NCBI GenBank assembly: GCA_030015575.1
Contig: CM057344.1
Location: 592,914,410 to 592,978,409 of the forward strand
Reading direction: 5' to 3'
Length of the DNA: 64,000 nt
Origin: Agapanthus africanus
Taxonomy: Eukaryota; Streptophyta; Magnoliopsida; Asparagales; Amaryllidaceae
Shown: in pieces, positions 54,264 through 64,000 of the stretch
How the letters are laid out: every line of letters begins with the position of its first letter
Numbering within the stretch: the first letter of the stretch is position 1
Made by a program: the position numbers and the translations under genes
Notes under the pieces: model-generated
Databases searched by the model: none
What the model saw: only the letters and a program-made list of their open reading frames with translations
What the model was told of the DNA's origin: nothing

Positions 54264-57025
54264 ATGGATGTATTGACCGAACCCGCTTGTTATACTGAGC
54301 TGGGGAACGTTGGTCCCGCTCCAACTTATAATTGTTATAAGACCGAGCAGGAGTTAAGGGAATACCAGAATTCTTATGCCGCCCAAACGAAGAAAGTGCA
54401 TATGATGCATCTCCTTCGGGTGTGTTCATTACATAGAACTGTTTCTCAGTATCCTCTGCATCCTGGGTATTTGATACCGGATCAGGATCCCAGATATGTA
54501 ATCTGTTACATAGGGCTACAAAAAGGTAGAAAACTGAGAACGGGTGATAAGTTTCATGAGACAGAAAATGGGGCAAGTGTTGCAGCCAAGTCCGTTGGTC
54601 ACTGTCACCCTGTGTTACCAGTACATTGATTCTGAACGAATGTTATTAGATACCGAACCTGATATACAAAATCATATCAGTCTCTTTATTAGTAAAGAAA
54701 GGATATAATTTTGTATTGTTGGATAATGTTTTGAACATTTCCTATATCAAAAGTTGATTGGTTCAGGCACGTTATTTAAAAGCATTGATATTCTAAATCA
54801 AACTACAGTTCCTAGTATACAGAACACACACAAGAGGAAGAGTTCAGAAGTGAACGAATCATTCTTGAGGCATTGTAGACTAGGTCATATCAATGCGACC
54901 CGACTGGCTGAAGTTACATTTTAGATGCATATTTAAATCAGTTTGAATTTACATCTTGTGAAACTTGCCAGTCATGTCACAAAGATTAGATGACCATAGC
55001 TCTGTTTATTGGAAACAGGGAAAGAGTTAGTAACCTCTTGGGATTGATACATGATGATGTATGTAAGGTCTCCTGTCTACACATGCCAGGACCGGTTCTT
55101 TATACTTCATTACGTTCTCTGATGATCTCTCAAGATTCAGTCATATGTTCCTATTGAAACATGAGTCCGAACCTTTTGAGATATTCACAGAATATAAGCT
55201 AGAAGTAGAGAACCAATACGGGTATAAGTATTATGTCCTATGATAAGATCAGGGAGGAGAATACTTGTGCATGGCATTCCTGGAGTATTCTAAAGGAGAA
55301 TAAGATTCTCTCTCAGTGTTACTCCTCTGAATCCACCACAACACAACGGTGTATCAGGGTGGAGCAATCGCACCATATTGGATATAGTGTGCTCTATGAT
55401 GAGTACTACTGAATTACCTATTTCCTTTTAGGGTTGTGCACTTGAGAAGCCGCTTGCCTATTGAATTAGGTTCGAATCAAATCAGTGCCTACCACTCCAT
55501 ATGAGATATGGTATGGAAATAGCCTATCTCTTAAGTAAGTTAAGATTTGGGATTGTCCGGCCTATGTCAAAAGCAAAATCCGGACAAGATCGAGGCAAGG
55601 TCAGTTCTGTAGAACTGGAAAGGTTCCAGCTATACAAAACTGCAGCTGATGATTTGACAGAACCAAAGGATTCAATAGTTCCCGATGAACCTCAGCCTCT
55701 CCGCCGATCTGGTAGGGTTTCTCATCCTCCTGAGAGATACTTCGGTTTCTCGATGACAGTGGGAGCGAGGAATGCATCATGAGATGATGACCCAACTAGT
55801 TTCGAGCAGGCCATCGAGAGTAGGGACTCTGTAAGAATGGCTGGATGCTTAGCGATCTTAGATGGAATCCATGTACACCAGCAAAGTATGGACTTTGGCT
55901 GCTATATCTGAAGGGTTAAATCCCCATCAGGAGCAAGTATATCTTAAGAAGATTACTTGGTGTAGATGGAAAAGTTGAGACTTTCAAAGTTAGACTTGTT
56001 AAAGGTTTTCGTCATCAACCAGGCATGGATAATGATGAAACCTCTTCCAGGGACTATGCTTAAGTCCATCCAGATCCTACTTGCCATTGCTACATACCAT
56101 GACTGCGATATCTGGTGGTTGGGTGCCATGACTACTTTTCTAAATAATGATTTAGAAGAGAACGTCTATAAGAACACAGCCAGAGGGCTTCGTAAACAGT
56201 GGGAGCAGCGGAAACGTGTGCAAGTTGCTTTACATGATAAAGCAGGCATCGCGGAGTTGGAATGTCTGTTTTGATGTGATAGTCAAAGTGTTTGACTTCA
56301 TCAAAATGGTAGATGAACCTTGTATATACAAAACGGTAGTAGAGAGTAAGGTGGTTATCCTCGTATTGTACGTGGACAACATACTCTTGATAGGAAAAGA
56401 GTTTCCTATACTACGCTTGGTCAATCTCCGCTTATCACAAGGATTCTCCAATAGGATCAAAGTGATACCTCATAAATCCTGAGTTTTCATCTATAAGATA
56501 GATGTAATTGGATGCTAGGATTCTCACTAGATGTAGTGAAATGGTATCAATCGATCCTGGGGAGAATCACTGGAAACATTCCAGGGTGATAAAGACGACT
56601 GAATGTCAGTCACAGGCATTGTCTTTACCCTCAGTGGAGGAGGAACGGTATGTTGGAAGAGTTCCAAGCTAGATACCATGGCAAACTAGACGATAAAGGC
56701 TGGTAACATCGCTATTAATGATACTACCAAAGATGCAGTTTGGGTGTATATTGGTTCATAAGATGAACTAGGTTCCTACCATTGTATGACAATGGATGTG
56801 TGGCTTTGGCCCATGAACTCTGGTCCTATCAGTGACCCAGACATATTCTGAGGCAGCATCACCTGATCATGGAGATAGTTGATCTCCAGGATGATCGAGG
56901 TTAGGAGAGTAGACTCAGAGGACAACACGGCGGATCCACTCACGAAGGCCTTTTCCCAAAGAGAGAATTTTAGGGGATGGTTGAGTATTAGATACTACAA
57001 CTACTGCTACAGATGGCCCTAGTGC
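54264..57025 (+). pseudogene. pol: Copia-C pol relic: protease, integrase, RT, RNase H
   Basis: Many stops and frame changes, but blocks align in order with Copia-A. Protease is SASWVFDTGSGSQICN near 54,455-54,500, with only a short gag remnant before it. Integrase blocks lie at about 54,860-55,480, where the catalytic Glu position reads NGVSGWSNR (Gly). The linker with PLRRSGRVSHPPERYFGFS is at 55,690-55,760. RT blocks (LVLYVDNILLIG, with Asn for the second active-site Asp) are near 56,360-56,400. RNase H remnants run to 57,000. Nearly all of gag is deleted. Confidence 0.8.
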
Positions 57026-57036
57026 AAGTGGGAGAT
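57026..57036 (+). promoter_or_regulatory. Copia-C polypurine tract
   Basis: AAGTGGGAGAT directly precedes the LTR start at 57,037, as in Copia-A. Confidence 0.8.
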
Positions 57037-59250
57037 TGTTAGTTATATGTATGCCCTAGAGGCCATTACTGTACATTGGATGTATATTGTAGTGGATGCT
57101 GGGACATATATAGGTAGGACTTTCTTGCTCGACATGATAGTACGCTATCTGGTTACTCTTTATCTTAACATGTATACTCTCTGTCTCTCTGATTACATGT
57201 TGATAAAGCCCTTAGGATGTGTGCTCGACTTCCAGGACTATGATGTAGATCATACTAGTGGGGCCTGGATAGTCCATAAGTACATCCTTCAATGTTCCTA
57301 GTCGTGGGAATATCGAGACGGGGCATCGATATTCCAGAGTAGACTAGCGTATATCTTCTCGACCCATGTGATGAGCGATGGATGATCCCATATCCATTGG
57401 TGTTTGACATCAGAGATGGTATGCGGGTGCTCAGTGGAGACTGGGTACACTGAACGGACTCGCCGAGAACTCCCAGATGGTATTATACCTCACGTCAGAT
57501 GGCAGTTCTCTGGTGACACTGGTACAGCTTAGTCTGTTGACCCGAGATCGTCAGAGTCTTGTGTGTCTCCCACTGTGCTTTGATTTCCACCCTACCACGG
57601 CTCTACTGAGGCATGCAAACAGGTGGTTTTTGGGTACAGTCCCGATTCACATGGAGGCAATGAGCGATAGGAGGGGATTCGTCTCTCCCGGTATTAGGGG
57701 TTGATGTTGCGCTATGCACGACTGGCCATAACAGGAAATCCCTGGCCAGGGTTGCAGTGATATACTGGTAAGAGTTATCAGTAGTTTCACGATTGTTATG
57801 GACCTTACGTCGACATGACTTATCAAGCTACTGGGGTCTGACGTTTACCACCCCTAGGCAAGATATGCGACATATCAGACGAACAGACCGGACTGTACGG
57901 TAAGTGTTACTGGTTGGATTCACAGGAGTGTGAGCGGGCTTGCTCGTCGATCTTCTGATCGCTCAATACCCGGATGGCCGTTACGTTTAGCAGACCGCTT
58001 GCGGCTTGTGGGTGTTTGATATGATCATCACCTGCTGCCGGCGTATTGACGAGTCTTTAGAGTCCTACACAGAGGTTTCCTGGCTCAAGCGAAACGAAAT
58101 AGGAGCACATATGAGATATGTGCGGGACCGAGAATAATGCGTGTATGTGATACCGTATTCCATTCTCGCGATGAATGTATCGATTGGTTGTATGCGATAT
58201 AACCTAGTTATCGAATCAAGGATTGATTCGATAAGCCGATACATTGGATATTAGTCGGTTATATGCGATATGACCGGATCGTTAAATCAAGCATTGATTT
58301 AATGATTTAATGTATAATTATATATTTGATATATTACTTTGCATTAACTAGTATTGGTTCACTTTAAATGGATTTTCTCACTTGAAATACACAAGTTGTA
58401 TATGTGATATACTTTTGTGCACTTGTTTGTATCATGTTTGATGATACATGCAAACTTGGGTTTGTGTAAAGAATTAAACCATGGTTATGTTAATGGTTAG
58501 GGTTTTGATTTACTTACTTATTCATTTATTTATTTATTCATTAATTCATTTTGGGCAAAAATGAAATGGTGGCTTAGTTTGTTTTGTTGTTGAAGCTTCA
58601 TGAAGCTTTGACTAAGTGACCATTTTGTCTTCATGTCCTAACCCTAACCATTCAACTAAACCCTAGTTAATTCTCTACACTTAACCATGGTTGTAAATAT
58701 GATAAGTATCATTTTATTTCCTATTTTTCAAAGACTTATGATATTCTTTTCTTCTTCTTCTTCTTCTTCAACAAGAAGAGAGCTTGCTACCATCAATGGA
58801 AACATGAGAAAAAGAGTGAGAAATCCAATTCTAAAGTGAACCCACTTCCTATTTCTTCATCCTCTACCACCTGCCAAGTAGTATAGGGTGTTTTCTTCAC
58901 AAGTTTCATGACTTGGTGAAGTTGGAGTTTGATCTTGAGTTGCCTCGACGTAGATCATCTTCGACATCGAAGTCGACAACCTAGCTCGTCCATTTCTCCG
59001 ATGAAGCCGACGCCAGAGTCCAGGATCCGATGATCGCAGCGAGGGGACATCTTCACGGAGCTAAGGAAGTGGAGGACCGGATCTACAAAGGTTGTAGTCA
59101 CTTTCCTTTAGCAATAATGTTGTTTACATGCTTGCATCGCCTTACATTTAGTTAACGATCCGTATTAGGATTTGTTGGCACATGAAAATATTTGAATTGG
59201 CCATGTTTGATGGGTTGTAGAACCTCTAGTGTGTGCCTAGGATCCCCACA
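57037..59250 (+). repeat. Copia-C 3' LTR (2,214 bp)
   Basis: TGTTAGTTATATGTATGCCC to GATCCCCACA. It aligns in reverse with the Copia-A LTR (17,567-18,612 and 9,432-10,457), e.g. GGTAAGTGTTAC, CTTGCGGCTTGTGGGT and GTTAAATCAAG.ATTGATTTAA. Its end is fixed by resumption of Copia-B pol at 59,256. Frames at 57,047-57,704 are inside the LTR. Confidence 0.82.
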
Positions 59251-59255
59251 GTTAG

Positions 59256-59310
59256 CGCACTTGGAATTTCCATAATAAATATTTTCAGTATGGTGTCGAT
59301 GTACCTGGAC
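59256..59310 (-). pseudogene. pol: Copia-B RT, resumed fragment
   Basis: CGCACTTGGAATTTCCATA and TATGGTGTCGATGTACCTGG align with Copia-A RT sequence at about 19,403-19,465, directly upstream of the part ending at 50,836. It is cut by the Tekay-type LTR at 59,311; TGGAC (59,306-59,310) is the expected left target duplication. Confidence 0.75.
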
Positions 59311-62300
59311 TGTGGTAACATTTCAGAAAATATAAAATATTATTTTTGGAATTTAATATTAAAATAATATATTTCGCGAAAATTACCCAATTTGCGAAAT
59401 TGGGGTTTTCGTAAAAAAGTATAAATATATACCAATAATTGTGAAATAATTGAAAATTTAAAATGATTTTATTCATTTAAAAATATATTTATCGGATTTG
59501 GCATTTTTAAAAGTTTATTATATGCAGTTTGGACAAAACCCGATTAGTGCACTGCTAATCGTGATTAGGCCAAATCAATGTTTCAACAGTTTTCCATGGC
59601 TAATACACCATGTCATGTTACGTTTGATTACATGTTATTTCTTATGTTGTTTTGGGGTATTATGTGATTTGGTTTTATAAATAAAAAGAAAAAAAGAAAA
59701 TGAAAAAGGGTAAAAGGGTAATATTTGAGAGAAAAGGTTAGAATAAAAGAGAGAGGGGGGGGGGGCAACCCAATTTCCTCCACATTTTCTTTCTTCATCT
59801 CCTTCTTCATCCCCCTCCACATCAACCCCCAAGATCATCTCAAAATCCTTATCAAAACCCTAAACCCCTTTCATTAAAATTGATCCCCTCTTCATCCTCT
59901 ACAAAATGGACCAAGCAAAGTTGGATTTTGATGACTTGGAAAGCTAGGGTTTTTCTTGAGTTGCCCAATCGAGGTAAAATCCCATGCCTTAGTTCAGTTT
60001 TAGCTTTCTAGCAATCTAGTGTAGTTTAGAATTTGATTAAGTGTCATTTTGTGAACTTTGGAAACTTCAAGTTGAGTTTAGGGTTTGATTGTGATTGAGA
60101 TGGTGGAATTGAGGTTTAGTAGTGAATTAAACCCCTGTAGTGATAGAATCCCTGACCAAACCTGAGACCAGACCCCAAAATACGAACTTTAGAATTTGTC
60201 GATATCGGGGTTTTTTGTGGATTTAGTGGTGGTATTTAGTGATCCGGCGTAACCCGGAGACATTAAAATTCTTTTAGCAAACTTGCGGCCTGGTCTTGGT
60301 GGAATCGTGTGATGCTTGGTCCATAGCTCATATATCTCATAATTAGACATCCTATATGTGCAAAATCCCTTAGTTTGGCCTAGGATGAAATCTAGGATCA
60401 CATTGGGGTGCTTTTGGTTATGTTTTCCGTATTTTGTAAACTTGGGTTTTGTTGTTTGGATTTGTATTTGATTTGAATTCATTCGTGTGGCGTTTGTACA
60501 TCAACAACGAGGGTTATTTGGTTGTGTTTTGCATGCGAGGCTATAGGTTCTAACCTATAAACGCACCGTGTGCCATATTGATTTTCCGAACTCGATTTTA
60601 ATAGCTATTTCGATTGTGTATTATTGTAGGTACCTTCGCGTAGATTCCGAGGCGACGGAGTATGGCATCATCGACTTCGGCAAGCAAGAATCAATGTGAG
60701 TAGATCTATATCTACGGGGAAAGTCGGGTGGATGGCGTATAGCACCCCCGCAAGTTTTGATGGAAACCGATTTATAGAATACGGTTAAGGGACCCAAGAA
60801 TAGAAAACTATAGGATATGGCTAGAGAAACCATATTAGAAAGTTAGTAGTAGGAGATAAGATATACCATGACTTAAAGGTAAAGCTTAGGGTTTGGGTGA
60901 CATGATATGATAGATATAGATAAGTAGTTGTAAAGAGAACCAATAGGAGATTATAGTGGTATAACATGAGGTTGATAATATACGACTTTAGATTGATAAG
61001 TTGACCTGATGATATGTTGGTATACGGATGCGAGACGATATGAGGTGATTGATACCTTACCGGTCCCATGATCTGAGTTTGATACGGATGTGACCTAAGA
61101 GATAGGTATATATATGTATAATGTTGTGAATCTCGAATGATAAACCGTATGAGACGTGAGGTCCGTACCCTCCTTGTCACATAGGTTGTTAGGATCCTAT
61201 ATTGTTTTATGACGCCGTACGATGAGTTACCGAACGTGATGAGTTAATTGGTGATTGATCCATACCCTTGACTAGAGGAGGCCGATTGATAGATTCACCG
61301 GCTCGGTCATGTTAGATACGTATACCTTATCGCTTTTAGCTGATTATTTACTTTATGCTACATTCATGTCATTACCATTGCATTTCATATACTTGTGGTA
61401 GTACACCTGCACCATTATCGATGATGCGTATGTCACACTTACACATATTTGCCGGCTCACACACTTCATCATCGATAATTGCCATGCCACTACACAGTAG
61501 AATTGCTGCATCATGATATGACTCCTTGTATAATTTACTTGCTATAGTTGCATATACACCTTTATATACGATGTTGCATTTGACCTTGGAGGAATTGGGA
61601 ACCGCTGGATATATTTTAAAACTGGATTCATTTTAAAGAGCGGTTTTCCCTTGATATGTGCATATTACTGTTCCATGTTGCATTATATACAGATATGCTT
61701 ATATTTCTATTATATGTCGCATACATCATGCTTTATAATTATACGCATTGAGATATGGTGTTTTCATGAGATTTTTGAAATTGAGAACCGTGGTTATTTC
61801 AAAAAAAAGTATGTATTGTTTTAAAAACCAGGTTTCTCTTGATATGATATTTGTATAGTCCACCATGTGTTTTCTCGGCTCTTGAGCGATATCATACACC
61901 CGATTCGAGTAGAAAGAGGAACCGTCTGCGGGTGCATAATGGACCCGGTATGGTACCCCGGGGCGAGAAGGTCGCAGATGATGGCGTTGAGCCTAGTAGA
62001 GGGACCACTACCTACCGGTGATAGTATTTAGACCTGGCGGTTATCCGGAGGATACCGACCGGAGTCATGAGATGGATTCAGGCCAGTCCGGATAGCCGGA
62101 GCCTGAGATATGATGTTTACGTGTCGATGCTGGACACGAGTTTCATGATATTTCGAGTGTCGGTGTTGGACACTCAGGTTCCATGATTTGATGTGTCATT
62201 GATGGACACACATTCTTTGATATCCTCATATTTTTACATGCAGATGCTTTTATGATGTTTCGAGTGGACGAGATCCACATGCATACAGGCATTCATTATA

Positions 62301-63145
62301 TTGTTGGATGATATCCATATGCATACTGCATTTATTATATTCTTGGCACATATTTACACATACGGTCATCCTAGATATCATAGTTTTACCTTTATGATAT
62401 AGTTGACCTAGGAAATCGTTATTTTATTCGATTTCTACCTGTTGATGTTTTATACTCACGAGTTGGCAACTCACGCCCGTTGTGCCACGGTTCTTGCAGG
62501 TTGACCTCATGGATCAGTAGCGGCGTTGCGGCACACTGTTGATTTTGGGTGATTTGCTTTGCTAGGTGGTACATATCGGATCGTGCCACTATTGTATTTA
62601 TATTTCCTATTGTATCTAGTCAACTCCATCAATCAAAACTAGTAATTGTATAAATAGTAAGACTTAGTGAGACTTGTAGTTGCGAGATTTGAGCGATGGG
62701 TTTTATATTCGCTTTTGGGTTGATGTCATTCTTTATTCATTATCTTTTGTGTTGATCTTCGCCGATTGGGTGTCGTATACTTGTTTTATTACTTGCGTGG
62801 TTGTGAATCCGCCGTTTGGCGAAGAGCTAGCTCCCGCTTGGGGATGCCTTTTATATATTCATGTATTTGTGGTTTTGGATCAAAATATACAAGGGAAGTG
62901 CTGCCCAAATTTTTAAAAGACGAACATGTTTTACTACAAGTAGGATAAACTTGCATTTTTCATATTCCCTTTTCTATGCATTTAAGAAAACACTTTTCTT
63001 CATTATACCTTATTTCAAAACTGCACCTCTTTTATTTCTTTAAAAGGTTTAGATTTCTGGGTTTCAGCTTACTTGGATTACGTTACACCTTTAGACGTTG
63101 CGTCATTTAAGTGCTGGTCACGAGCTAATATTTCGGGCCGTGACA
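59311..63145 (+). repeat. Tekay-type 5' LTR (3,835 bp)
   Basis: Begins TGTGGTAACATTTCAG (solo copy TGTAAAATTTCAG) and ends TTTCGGGCCGTGACA next to the PBS. It contains the conserved 13-bp inverted repeat at about 61,409-61,485 and three repeats near 62,115-62,210, each with GTGTC..GGACAC arms. A poly-G run lies near 59,756-59,764. The 600-bp shortfall relative to the solo copy is partly due to repeat expansion in the latter. Confidence 0.85.
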
Positions 63146-63149
63146 AAGT

Positions 63150-63161
63150 TGGTATCAGAGC
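63150..63161 (+). promoter_or_regulatory. Tekay-type primer binding site
   Basis: TGGTATCAGAGC is an exact initiator-Met tRNA site four bases after the LTR end. It establishes that 59,311-63,145 is a 5' LTR. Confidence 0.88.
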
Positions 63162-64000
63162 GCTAGGTTTAACCTTTGTTCGAGTTTAGGTTTAGCTATG
63201 TGGAGTCTGGGGTGTAAATATTTCGGAACCTAGGCTTGACCTTACGGAACTTAGACTTGGACATGGGGGTATTAAACCCGAATTTTCGTTACATAGGCTG
63301 ACCCTGATTGATGGAGTAAGTAGCTTGAGTAGAGTAACGTACCGTACGTATGTTCCGCGGCATATTTACGATACGATACTCCACTTAAGAAATCTTAGGA
63401 TGTACATATATTGTGATCCTTGATTCTATTTGTTTCCATGATCATACCCTTATTGGTTCCATTCCTCATTATGATCATGCATCCATTTTGGGATCTGTTG
63501 ATTCCTTTCATTCAATTGATATGGTTTCATCGATACATGCTTGAGGTTCCTGTCACTATGGTTTGAGCGCAGATTGAGTTTCTGCTAGTGTTGCGGTCAG
63601 GGCGAGCTCGTCATGGGCGAGGACTGACTATCGTGTTTTCTGGTGACACGAGAATGTCTCGATTTTGTATTGGTGTTGTGACTTCTCGTTTGAGGCGAGT
63701 GTTCGGCGTTGCACCGTATGATCGGGACGTCGATAGAGGCTGCCAGTTGAGAGAGGACTGTTGATGTACAGCATACCTCAGAGACTTTGATGTCGTCTAC
63801 CCTGCAGACAGATGACCTAGCTGTTGCTGAGATTGATAGAATGTCGCCTCCATACTTTACGAGATGAGATCGCTGGAGCTTCTAGCAGAGCTGCGATAGA
63901 TGATAGCTAGTCTACCTTGAGTTGAGAGACGAAGAGTATTCACATGTTGTCTAGGAAAAGTTAAAAAGTTCGAACGAATGTCAGAAACCCATCTTTCCAA
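63162..64000 (+). other. Tekay-type 5' untranslated interior
   Basis: No gag start or other domain is recognised before the window ends. Chromovirus gag would be expected further right. Confidence 0.6.

Larger units (their letters stand above)
50837..59250 (+). mobile_element. Copia-C: degenerate Angela-type element inserted in Copia-B
   Basis: Starts TGTTAGTTATATG at 50,837 and ends GATCCCCACA at 59,250. The flanking five bases are GTTAC (50,832-50,836) and GTTAG (59,251-59,255), a target duplication with one change. PBS, leader, pol relics, PPT and a 2.2-kb 3' LTR follow in order, but the 5' LTR is only 237 bp. Most of gag is missing and pol has many stops. It is homologous to Copia-A in inverse orientation. 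Confidence 0.82.
59311..64000 (+). mobile_element. Tekay-type chromovirus (Ty3/gypsy), 5' part, cut by the window edge
   Basis: 5' LTR 59,311-63,145, PBS 63,150-63,161, and about 840 bases of untranslated interior. It inserted into Copia-B. The LTR family is the same as the solo LTR at 23,799-28,231 in opposite orientation. The chromovirus/Tekay assignment rests on LTR ends, LTR length and PBS, since no coding domain is inside the window. Confidence 0.75.

Noticed and set aside
57037-57704. Possible host gene right of Copia-C pol
   Set aside because: The sequence is the Copia-C 3' LTR, matching the Copia-A LTR in reverse.
1-64000. Host protein genes, rRNA or tRNA genes
   Set aside because: No recognisable non-transposon protein, tRNA cloverleaf or rRNA block was found; tRNA-like matches are element primer sites only.

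Overview
The window is plant nuclear DNA, almost certainly angiosperm, made entirely of nested LTR retrotransposons. I see no convincing host gene, rRNA, tRNA or CRISPR. The evidence for a plant is the families present: Ty1/copia Angela-type and Tork-type elements, and Ty3/gypsy Tat, Athila-like and chromoviral (Tekay-type) elements, with plant initiator-Met and Asp tRNA primer sites and an antisense plant mobile domain (PMD) gene. The species cannot be told from the sequence alone.

Layout. (1) A minus-strand Tat element is the oldest host of the left two thirds. Its 5' LTR, PBS and gag lie at 38.9-41.0 kb and 35.3-38.7 kb, the protease region at 30.1-31.9 kb, and RT, RNase H, a second (archaeal-type) RNase H and integrase at 9.4-6.4 kb. 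It also has a hairpin-rich 3' noncoding region (3.2-6.4 kb) and a spliced, plus-strand (antisense) PMD gene (0.2-3.2 kb). (2) A minus-strand Angela-type element (Copia-A, 9,432-30,142) split the Tat element between protease and RT. (3) Copia-A was itself hit twice: by a non-autonomous Athila-like element (10,458-17,561, TSD CCTGG) in its 3' LTR, and by a 4.4-kb chromoviral LTR now solo (23,799-28,231, TSD CAAGC) in its leader. (4) A plus-strand LTR of the Tat family (about 31.9-35.28 kb) sits inverted between Tat gag and protease and faces the Tat 5' LTR.

(5) From 41 to 48 kb lie relics: a truncated Tork-like element (Copia-D) inside a gypsy RT relic, an LTR-like chromoviral segment, and a divergent Tat-like LTR. 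(6) A minus-strand Angela-type Copia-B starts at 48,113. It is split at 50,836/59,251 by a plus-strand Angela relative, Copia-C (50,837-59,250). At 59,311 Copia-B is split again by a plus-strand Tekay-type element whose 5' LTR (to 63,145), PBS and first internal bases run off the right edge.

All protein genes belong to retroelements and most carry stops or frameshifts. The most unusual signals are in noncoding DNA. Thirteen spaced G-box dyads (TCACGTG-N4-CACGTGA) lie in one LTR. Arrays of short hairpins whose arms change in a compensatory way fill the Tat 3' region. Micropalindromes centred on TTA/TTAA recur in the Tat-family LTRs. The antisense PMD gene has seven introns, at least the clearest of them phase 1, and two possible ubiquitin-interacting motifs.
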